Assembly: GCA_964467165.1 (NCBI GenBank)
Contig: CAYXOL010000007.1
Span: 62,001-126,000 of the forward strand
DNA from: Clostridium_AD sp964467165
GTDB taxonomy: Bacteria > Bacillota > Clostridia > Clostridiales > Clostridiaceae
Length of the DNA: 64,000 bases
Direction: 5' to 3'
Position 1 is the first letter of the stretch, and every line of letters begins with the position of its first letter. Under the pieces are notes generated by a model. The model did no database searches. It was not told the origin of the DNA and was given only the letters and a program-made list of their open reading frames with translations. Below, one piece after another: positions 33,772 to 41,753 of the stretch. The position numbers were made by a program, and so were the translations under genes.

Positions 33772-33819
33772 ACTTATATTTTGCCCATTAACAAATAATT
33801 TCAAAAGTTAAACAAGAAT

Positions 33820-33848
33820 AGTATAACAATTATTTTCATATAGGGCAA
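33820..33848 (-). promoter_or_regulatory. Probable sigma-A promoter of speE
   Basis: On the minus strand TTGCCC (33848-33843) and TATACT (33825-33820) are separated by 17 bases, with an extended TG before the -10. Transcription would begin about 90 bases before the speE ATG. Confidence 0.6.
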
Positions 33849-33954
33849 TAGTTTGCTGAAATCAACTTATTTTTAAACTTATTTATAACATAATGTATTA
33901 AATGAATATAAATGGGTAAAATATAAAAATATGCTTAAATAATTTTCAAAAAAA

Positions 33955-33983
33955 GAAGGAAAATTATGTAATTGGTAGAATAT
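33955..33983 (+). promoter_or_regulatory. Sigma-H-type promoter of the spoIIA operon
   Basis: GAAGGAAAA (33955-33963) fits the sigma-H -35 RnAGGAwWW and GTAGAATAT (33975-33983) fits the -10 RnnGAATww, with 11 bases between. The spoIIA operon is a known sigma-H target, and the ATG of spoIIAA lies 67 bases downstream. Between speE and spoIIAA (328 bases) I see only this promoter, the speE promoter and its palindrome. Confidence 0.75.
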
Positions 33984-34049
33984 AGTAAGAAAGGGATGAT
34001 ATTTAGACGAAAACAAAAAATAATTCAAAATGACTCAAGGGGGAAGAAG

Positions 34050-34385
34050 ATGAATTTAAATTTTGAAAATAGCCAAGATAAATTGATTGTTTACATGTCA
34101 GGAGAATTAGATCATCATAGTGCGCAGGAAGTAAGGAATATGATAGACGATCGCTTAGAGCGAAATAACTACAACAAACTAATTATGGATTTTGGTGGAG
34201 TGTCTTTTATGGACAGCTCCGGCATTGGGGTGGTTATTGGAAGGTACAAAAAATTGCATATGAGAAATGGGAAAGTCTGTGTAACAAGCATTAAATCTTC
34301 AGTGAAAAGAGTGTTCGAACTGTCAGGAATGCTTAAAATCATCAAGTTATATGATGATGTTGAACAAGCTGTAAACAATATTTAG
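34050..34385 (+). CDS. spoIIAA: Anti-sigma F factor antagonist SpoIIAA
   Basis: A 111-residue STAS-domain protein. GGGGGAAG just before ATG 34050 decides the start; the longer frame from 33972 would begin inside the promoter. FMDSSGIGVVIGRYK carries the serine (about Ser56) that the kinase SpoIIAB phosphorylates; the unphosphorylated form displaces sigma F from SpoIIAB in the forespore. Length is near the Bacillus subtilis protein (117). It opens the standard spoIIAA-spoIIAB-sigF operon, with 13 bases to the next gene. Confidence 0.95.
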   Translation: MNLNFENSQDKLIVYMSGELDHHSAQEVRNMIDDRLERNNYNKLIMDFGGVSFMDSSGIGVVIGRYKKLHMRNGKVCVTSIKSSVKRVFELSGMLKIIKLYDDVEQAVNNI

Positions 34386-34398
34386 TGGGGGGATTAAT

Positions 34399-34827
34399 AT
34401 GGGACATAATAGAGTTAAAATCGAGTTTTTAAGCAAATCCCAGAATGAAGGTTTTGCAAGAGTAGCCGTAGCAGCATTTGCAGCACAATTAGATCCAACA
34501 ATTGAAGAAATTAGTGATGTTAAAACTGCGGTTTCTGAGGCGGTTACCAATGCAATTATTCATGGGTATGATAGTGAAGAGGAAATAATTTCTATAGAAG
34601 CTATTATTAATGAAAATGAATTAACAGTGATAATTAGCGACTCAGGAAAAGGAATTGACAATTTAGAGATTGCTATGCAACCATTATATACTTCTCGCCC
34701 AGACTTAGAGAGGTCAGGCATGGGTTTTACTGTAATGGAAACTTTTATGGACAGATTAGAAGTAAAGTCTGATAAAGGTAGGGGAACAAGTATAATAATG
34801 AAAAAAATATTTAATCCTTTATGTTAG
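34399..34827 (+). CDS. spoIIAB: Anti-sigma F factor and serine kinase SpoIIAB
   Basis: A 142-residue GHKL-type kinase. AVSEAVTNAIIHGY is the N box, ISDSGKGIDNLE the G1 box and RSGMGFTVMETFMD the G2 region that bind ATP. It holds sigma F inactive and phosphorylates SpoIIAA. GGGGGG precedes the ATG at 34399. Its length and domain boundaries are ordinary for the family. Stop and the following ribosome-binding site leave only 10 bases before sigF, consistent with co-translation of the partner-switching module. Confidence 0.95.
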   Translation: MGHNRVKIEFLSKSQNEGFARVAVAAFAAQLDPTIEEISDVKTAVSEAVTNAIIHGYDSEEEIISIEAIINENELTVIISDSGKGIDNLEIAMQPLYTSRPDLERSGMGFTVMETFMDRLEVKSDKGRGTSIIMKKIFNPLC

Positions 34828-34837
34828 GTGGAATATT

Positions 34838-35593
34838 ATGGATCAAAAAATAATTAGAAAGAACAATTATAATTATGAGGATAATATGCAGCTGATTCAA
34901 CTAGCTAGAAATGGAGAACCAGGTGCATTAGATAGGCTAGTAGAGATGAATTTACCATTGGTTGCATCAATTAGTAAAAAATTTCTTAATAGGGGATATG
35001 AATATGATGATATATTCCAAATTGGTTGTATTGGTCTAGTAAAGGCAATTAACAATTTTGATACTAAGTACAATGTTAAATTTTCTACCTATGCTGTGCC
35101 CATGATAATGGGAGAAATCAAAAGATTTCTTAGGGACGATGGAATTATAAAAGTAAGCCGAAGTGTTAAAAACACAGCGCGAAAATTGCATTATGATAAA
35201 GATACTTTAACAAAAGAATTAGGTAGAGATCCTACCATCGACGAACTATCAGTTTTTTCCAATATAGATAAGGAAGATATAATATATGCACTTGAGTCTG
35301 CAAATAACATGCAATATTTATTTGATACGATACATCAAGATGATGGTGCACCTGTGCTTCTAATAGATAAATTAAGTGAGAAATATGAAGAAGATAATGA
35401 GGTCTTAGATAAAATTGCCCTTAAAGAAGCGCTTAGAAAACTGGATGCAAAATCAAGACAAATAATTATGCTCAGATATTTTAAAGATAATACACAAATT
35501 CAAGTAGCTAAAATGCTGGGAATTAGCCAAGTACAAGTATCAAGAATAGAAAAGAAAGTTTTGAAAATAATGAAAGAAAAGTTGAGTGGATAA
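34838..35593 (+). CDS. sigF: RNA polymerase sigma-F factor
   Basis: A 251-residue sporulation sigma factor governing early forespore transcription. Region 2 is visible as GYEYDDIFQIGCIGLVKAINNFDTKYNVKFSTYAVPMIMGEIKRFLRDD (given in parts: DDIFQIGCIGLVKAI, FSTYAVPMIMGEI), region 3 follows, and region 4 has LDAKSRQIIMLRYF and QVAKMLGISQVQVSRIEKK. Its identity as SigF rather than SigG rests on the spoIIA operon context and on the different N-terminus of the sigma G gene at 49548. A hairpin terminator follows, then spoVA genes. Confidence 0.95.
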   Translation: MDQKIIRKNNYNYEDNMQLIQLARNGEPGALDRLVEMNLPLVASISKKFLNRGYEYDDIFQIGCIGLVKAINNFDTKYNVKFSTYAVPMIMGEIKRFLRDDGIIKVSRSVKNTARKLHYDKDTLTKELGRDPTIDELSVFSNIDKEDIIYALESANNMQYLFDTIHQDDGAPVLLIDKLSEKYEEDNEVLDKIALKEALRKLDAKSRQIIMLRYFKDNTQIQVAKMLGISQVQVSRIEKKVLKIMKEKLSG

Positions 35594-35606
35594 GATGAAA
35601 TATAGA

Positions 35607-35639
35607 AAACAACTTCAATGCTGCATTTTGAAGTTGTTT
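35607..35639 (+). terminator. Probable terminator after sigF
   Basis: AAACAACTTCAA and TTGAAGTTGTTT form a 12-base-pair stem with a 9-base loop; the following T tract is short. It separates the spoIIA operon from spoVAC. Between it and spoVAC (137 bases) no convincing sigma-G promoter could be assigned. Confidence 0.6.
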
Positions 35640-35776
35640 ATCTATAAATGATTCTTATTTTTTTGACTAAAAATTAAATAATGGCGAATAATAACTTAGT
35701 GATAAAATATATTGAATATGATTAATTGAATATATTTTAATAATGTCCATTTTGAGAATGGTAAGGAGGATATTTC

Positions 35777-36229
35777 ATGAAAGTGGAAGAAAAAACCATA
35801 AGAAAAAAATTCGAACACCTGAATTCTAATAAAAATCCTAAACCAAATTTACTATTACATTGTTTTAATGCCTTTTGGGTTGGAGGTGCAATATGTGTAA
35901 TTGGACAATTCATCAGCGACTTTTTTTTAATAATGGGTGTTCACAGTGACGAGTTAGGGACTTATGTTTCAATAGTTATGGTGTTTCTAGGAGCTATATT
36001 TACGGGAATAGGTATATATGATAAGCTCGGTGATTTTGCGGGAGCAGGATCTGTCGTGCCAATTACTGGGTTTGCAAATTCTATAGTTTCACCAGCAATG
36101 GAATTTAAAAAAGAGGGTTTTGTTTTTGGTGTTGCAGCTAAAATGTTTACAATTGCAGGACCAGTTTTAGTATATGGAATAGGTTCATCTGTGATTGTGG
36201 GTATTTTATATTATTTTATAAGGTGGTGA
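35777..36229 (+). CDS. spoVAC: Stage V sporulation protein AC
   Basis: A 150-residue membrane protein with about four hydrophobic segments. NAFWVGGAICVIGQFISDFF near the N-terminus and FAGAGSVVPITGFANSI are characteristic SpoVAC/SpoVAE-type motifs. In spores the SpoVA proteins form the inner-membrane channel for dipicolinic acid with calcium, and SpoVAC acts as a mechanosensitive pore in B. subtilis. AAGGAGG precedes the ATG. It is followed after 6 bases by spoVAD. The three-gene spoVAC-AD-AE set is the usual clostridial complement, shorter than that of Bacillus. Confidence 0.94.
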   Translation: MKVEEKTIRKKFEHLNSNKNPKPNLLLHCFNAFWVGGAICVIGQFISDFFLIMGVHSDELGTYVSIVMVFLGAIFTGIGIYDKLGDFAGAGSVVPITGFANSIVSPAMEFKKEGFVFGVAAKMFTIAGPVLVYGIGSSVIVGILYYFIRW

Positions 36230-36235
36230 TTTAAC

Positions 36236-37252
36236 ATGGGGAGAAGAATGGGAACTCAAACAGTGAAAATTGAAAGCAAACCTAGAATTATTAGTACATA
36301 CAATATAGTTGGGCCTAAGGAAGGCCTGGGACCATTAAAAGAGTATTTTGATAGGATTTTAGAAGATGATCTTCATGGAGCTACAAGTTTTGAAAAAGCC
36401 GAAAGTAGTTTATTATATACGGCTGTTACAGAGAGTATAAAAAAAGCAAAACTAAAGGAAACTGATATAAATTATTTACTAGCAGGAGATTTACTAAATC
36501 AGCTAATCTCTTCAAGTTTTGCAGCTAGAGATTTGAATATACCATTTTTGGGGCTCTATGGAGCATGTTCAACTATGGCAGAGTCTTTAAGTGTAGGATC
36601 AATGATAATGGAAGGGGGCCTAGCAAATTATGTTGTAGCGGCTACTTCATCTCATTTCTCATCGGCTGAAAGACAATACAGACTGCCATTAGAGATGGGA
36701 AGTCAGAGGCCTCCAACATCACAATGGACAGTTACTGGTGCAGGAGCAATGGTTTTGGGTAAAAAAGGTGATTTTCCATACGTTACACATGTTACAATTG
36801 GTAAAGTTAAAGACTATGGAATAACTGATGTAAATAATATGGGGGTTGCCATGGCACCAGCAGCTGTTGACACCATTAAGCAACACTTTATGGACACGGG
36901 CAGAAAGCCCTCAGATTATGATATTATTGCCACAGGAGACCTGGGCATAGTAGGAAGAAAGTTTACAGAAGAGTTACTCCTAGAATATAAGTATGATATG
37001 AAAAATCATTATATTGACTGTGGTGAGGAAATTTTTGACGCTGCAAAACAAGGAACTAATTCAGGCGGTAGTGGTTGTGGGTGTTCTGCGGTGGTGGCAA
37101 CAGGGTACCTACTCAAAAATATGTTAAGAGGTAAATTTAAAAGAGTACTTCTAGTATCTACAGGAGCACTTCTAAGCCCTACTTCCTCGTTGCAAGGAGA
37201 ATCAATACCTGGAATCGCACATGCTGTTAGTATAGAGTTTGGGGGTGAATAA
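36236..37252 (+). CDS. spoVAD: Stage V sporulation protein AD
   Basis: A 338-residue soluble protein with a thiolase-like fold. LYGACSTMAESLSVGSMIM corresponds to the KAS nucleophile region (the cysteine is in GACSTM), and NSGGSGCGCSAVV lies near the C-terminal signature. SpoVAD binds dipicolinic acid directly and is needed for its uptake into spores. AAGGTGG precedes the ATG. Its stop codon touches the start of spoVAE (TAA then ATG at 37253), so translation is coupled. Length agrees with other SpoVAD proteins. Confidence 0.95.
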   Translation: MGRRMGTQTVKIESKPRIISTYNIVGPKEGLGPLKEYFDRILEDDLHGATSFEKAESSLLYTAVTESIKKAKLKETDINYLLAGDLLNQLISSSFAARDLNIPFLGLYGACSTMAESLSVGSMIMEGGLANYVVAATSSHFSSAERQYRLPLEMGSQRPPTSQWTVTGAGAMVLGKKGDFPYVTHVTIGKVKDYGITDVNNMGVAMAPAAVDTIKQHFMDTGRKPSDYDIIATGDLGIVGRKFTEELLLEYKYDMKNHYIDCGEEIFDAAKQGTNSGGSGCGCSAVVATGYLLKNMLRGKFKRVLLVSTGALLSPTSSLQGESIPGIAHAVSIEFGGE

Positions 37253-37612
37253 ATGAATAATTATATTATGGCATTTATTGTTGGAGGAATAATTTGTGTA
37301 ATAGGCCAAATACTTATGGACACTACTAAATTGACTCCTGCTCGAATATTAGTTGTATTTGTAACTGGTGGAGTAATACTGGGCGCATTAAACATATACG
37401 ATGTAGTGATAAAATATGGTAAAGCGGGTGGAAGCATACCACTTCCAGGGTTTGGTTTTAGTTTAGCTAAAAGTGTAATGAAGGAAGTAGACGAGGTTGG
37501 TCTTATAGGTGCATTTACAGGAGGCATAAAGGGTACTGCGGGAGGGATTACTGCAGCAATTTTTTTCGGATATATTATGGCTTTAATATTTAATCCTAAA
37601 ACTAAAGGATAA
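37253..37612 (+). CDS. spoVAE: Stage V sporulation protein AE
   Basis: A 119-residue membrane protein with several hydrophobic helices. FIVGGIICVIGQILMD and GGSIPLPGFGFSLAKSVM are the family motifs and resemble those of SpoVAC. It is part of the spore inner-membrane channel for calcium dipicolinate. It begins on the base after the spoVAD stop codon and is followed by a bidirectional terminator. The Bacillus operon has extra genes (AA, AB, AEa, AF) that are not present here. Confidence 0.94.
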   Translation: MNNYIMAFIVGGIICVIGQILMDTTKLTPARILVVFVTGGVILGALNIYDVVIKYGKAGGSIPLPGFGFSLAKSVMKEVDEVGLIGAFTGGIKGTAGGITAAIFFGYIMALIFNPKTKG

Positions 37613-37650
37613 AAAAACTACTATCAAAAATATTTGATAGTAGTTTTTTT
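37612..37650. terminator. Bidirectional terminator between spoVAE and the PBP gene
   Basis: A-rich arm ending CTACTATCAAA pairs with TTTGATAGTAG followed by seven T, with the mirror A run on the other side. It serves the two convergent genes. Confidence 0.9.
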
Positions 37651-37672
37651 ATTTAATTGTTGCCTTATTACA

Positions 37673-40174
37673 TTAAGGCGTGGTAACGGTGGGATCATTA
37701 ATAAGAGGGTCTGTAACAGCTGGATCAGTAACCGCAGGGTCGGTAATAGGTGGATCTGTAACCGCTGGATCAGTGACCTCTGGAATTATAGTTTTCATTG
37801 AAAAATTATCAACGGCCGTTGGTAGTACATATGCTGAGTCTAACAATGCTGAGTTATGAAAACCTCTTTTTATGAAAATCCTAGTTTCAATTTTATCAGG
37901 TGGTGTAAATTCCGAAGCCAGAACATAATTACCACTAGGGTCTTTGGTAACCTTGGCTGAAACATGTATGCTATCAAGTGTTGTAGGTTGAGTTCCATCA
38001 ATAAAAAGTTCAGAGTAAACTCTATTTCCTCTTGGATCAGCATAGGTTAAATCTGTAGGGATATCTCCTGAATCTTTTGATACAGAATAGGAAGATATGC
38101 CTGAGGGCTCCTCCACTTGTTTAACAGGTAGAGATACATGGGCTTCTTTCATGATTTTACCCCACAATAAGGCGGCAGTAGTACTACCCATTTCTTTTAT
38201 TTTAGCTCCATCATCTGTTCCAATCCAAATAGCTGCAGAGTAATAAGGCGTTAAGCCAACAAACCATAAGTTTTTTGAATCAGAAGATGTACCAGTTTTA
38301 CCCCTAACAGGCATGCTGCCGAAATTAGCGCCTGGACCAGTACCACCAGGACTTACAGGTCCTTGTAGTAAATCATACATTATATAAGCGCTTTGAGGAG
38401 ATAAAACATTTTTTGTCTCATATTTTGTTTGAAGCAATATTTTTCCACTTCTATCAACTACACTTGTGTATAATCTTGGAGTAGTACGCATTCCATTATT
38501 ACCAAAAACTCCATATGCAGCAGCCATAGTAAGAGGATTAGTCCCCTTATAGCTACCACCATCTAATTGACCTAGGGCCATAGCAGACATGCTTCTTTTA
38601 TCTGTTTCATCTAGCTGCAAACCGAATTTTTCACCATAAGCAACACCGGTTTTAAGACTAATCATATCCTCAAGTTTAACAGCAGCAACGTTAACGGAAT
38701 GTTTTAAACAATCTCTTAGAGTCAAATATCCATAATATTTATCAGGGGAATTTCTAGGATCATAAGGGGGGTCGCCTGGAGCCCCATACTTCTTTCCTAT
38801 TTCTTCAGGTACAGGCGAATCTTCAATAATTGTAGAAGCCGTAGCTATTTTTGTATCTATAGCTGGACCATATACTGTCAGTGGCTTAATGCTTGACCCA
38901 GGCGCCTTTAAAAAGTCAATGGAGGCAGCTCTATTATAAGACATAGGACCTTCAACTCCACGTCCGCCTATAATGGTTTTAACTTCACCTGTATGATAAT
39001 CCATGATAACACAGGAGGCTTGGATCTCTGGTTGTTTAAGCTTAAGATTGTAATTTCTAGGGAATATATAGTCGTAGCTATTTTTTTTATTCGCTTGAAT
39101 AGGATCATCAATTATAGTCTGTGATTTATTTTGCAAAGCTCTATCCATAGTTGTATTAATTTTTAGACCATCGTACATAAGCATTGAATACGCTTCGTTT
39201 TTGGTTATATTTAAGGTTTTCATTAAATCCTCAGAAACCTGGAGAATAACAGGTCTAGAAAAGGACTCAAAGTTCATCTTGTTTGCATCTTTTATTGAAA
39301 AATTAAATATTAGTTTTTCATCCATAGCAATATCAAATTGATCTTTGGTGATTTTATTATATTTTAACATGTTTTCAAGAACAGCTTTTGTTCTGTTTGA
39401 AACAAAAGCTTCTTTTGACTTAAATGCTTTATATGCCAAGCTATATGAATAAGTAGGATTTTGCGCAGCACTAGCAATAAAGGCAGATTGTTTTAAGGTT
39501 AATTGTTTAATAGTCTTACCAAAATATTGCTCAGAGGCTGCTTCTATACCATGAGCTTTTCCTCCTAGAAAAATAGTGTTCATATAAGCTTCTAAAATTT
39601 GGTCTTTGGTCAAAACCTTTTCTAGCTTTAGAGAAAGAGAAATTTCTTGAACTTTTCTTTTTATAGAAGTTCTATTCTCCATAGAATCTTCTAAAAACAT
39701 TCTATATTTAACCAATTGTTGAGTAATAGTCGAAGCACCTTGGAGACTTTCGCCACTACCATTTATTTTTATTTTCAAATCATTAAATATAGCACCAGCA
39801 AGTCTTTTAATGTCAATACCTGGATGAGTATCAAACCTAGAATCCTCAATACTTATAAATGCATCCTTAAGGATGATTGGAACACTATTAATAGATATAT
39901 TAGTTCTTCTTTCTGATGTAATATATTCGTCCATATACTTTGAAGAATTGTCATATAATATTGAAGGTTCATCTAATTTTAAGAATTCATTAATATCTAA
40001 TTCGGGTGCGGTCTTAACCATAGCGAGGATTACGCCTCCCATTGCTACCATAGCTATTAAGGCTACAAAAAAAATAGTAAAAACAAAGCCCTTAAAAACT
40101 TTCTTACTAGTTGATTTCTTTTTTTTGGGAGCAGGCTTTTTATGTTTCATTTGGGTGGTTTCTTTATCTTTCAT
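37673..40174 (-). CDS. Penicillin-binding protein 1A (bifunctional class A PBP)
   Basis: An 833-residue class A PBP that polymerises and cross-links peptidoglycan. A lysine-rich cytoplasmic tail and one membrane anchor (about residues 28-53) come first. The GT51 domain has catalytic Glu110 in FISIEDSRFDTHPG, plus GASTITQQLVK. The transpeptidase domain has Ser427-SIK430 in KAPGSSIKP, an SVN triad in LKHSVNVAAV and GKTGTSSDSK. A fibronectin-like region and a C-terminal tail of about six T/DP repeats (VTDPA, ITDPA type) follow. AGGAGG precedes the ATG on the minus strand. Confidence 0.94.
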   Translation of the reverse strand: MKDKETTQMKHKKPAPKKKKSTSKKVFKGFVFTIFFVALIAMVAMGGVILAMVKTAPELDINEFLKLDEPSILYDNSSKYMDEYITSERRTNISINSVPIILKDAFISIEDSRFDTHPGIDIKRLAGAIFNDLKIKINGSGESLQGASTITQQLVKYRMFLEDSMENRTSIKRKVQEISLSLKLEKVLTKDQILEAYMNTIFLGGKAHGIEAASEQYFGKTIKQLTLKQSAFIASAAQNPTYSYSLAYKAFKSKEAFVSNRTKAVLENMLKYNKITKDQFDIAMDEKLIFNFSIKDANKMNFESFSRPVILQVSEDLMKTLNITKNEAYSMLMYDGLKINTTMDRALQNKSQTIIDDPIQANKKNSYDYIFPRNYNLKLKQPEIQASCVIMDYHTGEVKTIIGGRGVEGPMSYNRAASIDFLKAPGSSIKPLTVYGPAIDTKIATASTIIEDSPVPEEIGKKYGAPGDPPYDPRNSPDKYYGYLTLRDCLKHSVNVAAVKLEDMISLKTGVAYGEKFGLQLDETDKRSMSAMALGQLDGGSYKGTNPLTMAAAYGVFGNNGMRTTPRLYTSVVDRSGKILLQTKYETKNVLSPQSAYIMYDLLQGPVSPGGTGPGANFGSMPVRGKTGTSSDSKNLWFVGLTPYYSAAIWIGTDDGAKIKEMGSTTAALLWGKIMKEAHVSLPVKQVEEPSGISSYSVSKDSGDIPTDLTYADPRGNRVYSELFIDGTQPTTLDSIHVSAKVTKDPSGNYVLASEFTPPDKIETRIFIKRGFHNSALLDSAYVLPTAVDNFSMKTIIPEVTDPAVTDPPITDPAVTDPAVTDPLINDPTVTTP

Positions 40175-40385
40175 TCAATGTCCTCCTAGTATTTCTCTGA
40201 AGCGGATGATAATTAATAATTTTTAGGTGTTGTGTAAAAACATATATTGTATACGTATAATTTATTGTTAATATTATACCATATAATTATGAAAATTTAA
40301 AATATCCATTTTGATATGTTATTTAATTCTGTACATTGAAAAAGTTACATATAATAACATATAACCTTGAATGGAGGTAAGATAT

Positions 40386-41045
40386 ATTAAAAATAAAATT
40401 AAGAAAAGAATATTATTAATTATAACCATAATTATAATTAATTTTACATTATTCATATATATTTTTGATAAAATCGTAATGCCCACCGTATTGGCAGTGG
40501 CGGATGCAGAAATGAGAGCAAAAGCTACAGAAATTGTTAATAGAACAATTATAAATGAATATTCCAAGCAATTTAATTACGATGAAATTATAAGAGTTGA
40601 TAAAGATTCACAGGGGAATATTGTAATGTTAAAAGCAGATACTCTAAAAATGAATAAAATAGCTTGTGATGTTGCGCTAGAGTCACAAAAGGAGCTATTG
40701 AAACTCGGGGATATAGGCATAAAAATACCTATAGGTTATATAACAAGAAATAATATTTTATCTTATTATGGTCCGCGAATAACAATAAAAATGCAACCTA
40801 TAGGCTTTGTTGAGACTAAATATTCTTCTGAGTTTGAAAGTGCGGGTATAAATCAAACCAGACATAAAATATATGTTAAAGTAAAAACCACAGTTAGAGT
40901 AATTATTCCATTGAAAAGCAATGACATAGAGGTAAACAATGAAATAGCAATAGCTGAAACTATAATAGTAGGGAAAACACCGAATACCGCAATTGGATTG
41001 GATTTAAATGGTACAGGTTTTAAATTGGGAAATGGTAGCAAGTAG
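40386..41045 (+). CDS. yunB: Sporulation protein YunB, apparent ATT start
   Basis: About 219 residues with one N-terminal membrane segment and then a long extracytoplasmic domain. MPTVLAVADAEMRAKATEIVN, IGIKIPIGYITRNNIL and IGFVETKYSSEFESAGINQTRHKIY are recognisable YunB features; Bacillus yunB is a sigma-E gene needed for proper spore formation. The ATG at 40371 has no Shine-Dalgarno, while GGAGGT at 40373-40378 lies inside that frame and is 7 bases before an in-frame ATT at 40386, giving the likely N-terminus (M)KNKIKKRILL. If ATG 40371 is used instead, the protein is 5 residues longer. Confidence 0.85.
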   Translation: MKNKIKKRILLIITIIIINFTLFIYIFDKIVMPTVLAVADAEMRAKATEIVNRTIINEYSKQFNYDEIIRVDKDSQGNIVMLKADTLKMNKIACDVALESQKELLKLGDIGIKIPIGYITRNNILSYYGPRITIKMQPIGFVETKYSSEFESAGINQTRHKIYVKVKTTVRVIIPLKSNDIEVNNEIAIAETIIVGKTPNTAIGLDLNGTGFKLGNGSK

Positions 41046-41082
41046 AAACAAAAAAATACGCTACTCAGCGTATTTTTGTTTC
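41045..41082. terminator. Bidirectional terminator between yunB and hpt
   Basis: AATACGCT and AGCGTATT with an ACTC loop, flanked by an A run and TTTTTGTTTC. Works for both convergent genes. Confidence 0.88.
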
Positions 41083-41109
41083 TATATATATGTTGTAACA
41101 GTTAAAAAA

Positions 41110-41634
41110 TTAAGCTTCCCAATTAAAAACGTAAGGGATGTTTCTATAATAGTCTCCGTAATTTAGACCATAACCTACTACAAAAAGATCAGGAATTTCA
41201 AAACAACAATAATCGGGTATTATATCAATTTTTCTTCTTTCGTGTTTATCTAAGAGTACACAAGATTTAACTGAAGCAGCTCCAAGGGATTTAACCCTTG
41301 TGATAATTGAACTCATAGTTATTCCTGTATCAACAATGTCATCCACTATTAATACATCAAAACCAGAAATATCGTCAGGAATATCATTTATAATGTTAAC
41401 GGATCCGCTAGACTCTTCGCCTGCACCATAACTTGATGTTGTCATAAAACCTATTTTTGTAGGTACAGTAATTTGACGTACAAGATCCGCAGTAAATATG
41501 AAACTACCTCGGAGTAATGAAAGAATATACAATTTTTTTTTCGAATAATCTTTGGATATTTCTGTACCAAGTTGTCCAACTCTTTCGTCGATTTGATCTT
41601 TAGATATAAGAATATTTATTTTTTTATCATCCAA
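41110..41634 (-). CDS. hpt: Hypoxanthine phosphoribosyltransferase
   Basis: A 174-residue purine salvage enzyme forming IMP or GMP from hypoxanthine or guanine and PRPP. VLIVDDIVDTGITMS is the PRPP-binding loop, LLRGSFIFTADLVRQI the first loop, and FEIPDLFVVGYGLNYGDYYRN the C-terminal substrate region. Length is typical. It has its own promoter with a consensus TTGACA and a shared terminator with yunB, so it is monocistronic. In many Firmicutes it lies next to tilS and ftsH; here it does not. Confidence 0.95.
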   Translation of the reverse strand: MDDKKINILISKDQIDERVGQLGTEISKDYSKKKLYILSLLRGSFIFTADLVRQITVPTKIGFMTTSSYGAGEESSGSVNIINDIPDDISGFDVLIVDDIVDTGITMSSIITRVKSLGAASVKSCVLLDKHERRKIDIIPDYCCFEIPDLFVVGYGLNYGDYYRNIPYVFNWEA

Positions 41635-41675
41635 TATTAATCCCGCCCTCTATATATATTTACAATATTGCTTCA

Positions 41676-41704
41676 ATAGTATAAAATTATATGATAGTTG
41701 TCAA
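41676..41704 (-). promoter_or_regulatory. Sigma-A promoter of hpt
   Basis: On the minus strand TTGACA (41704-41699) and TACTAT (41681-41676) lie 17 bases apart, about 42 bases before the hpt ATG. Confidence 0.75.
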
Positions 41705-41753
41705 GTATAACAATAAGAAAATTTGCAAAAATATTATTAGAATGGAGTGATTT

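Noticed and set aside
33972..34049. 26-residue extension of SpoIIAA
   Set aside because: It starts within the sigma-H promoter and lacks an SD, whereas GGGGGAAG precedes ATG 34050.
37676..37790. Short direct repeats resembling a CRISPR or VNTR array
   Set aside because: They are in frame within the PBP C-terminus and encode TDP-rich repeats; there are no spacers of constant length.
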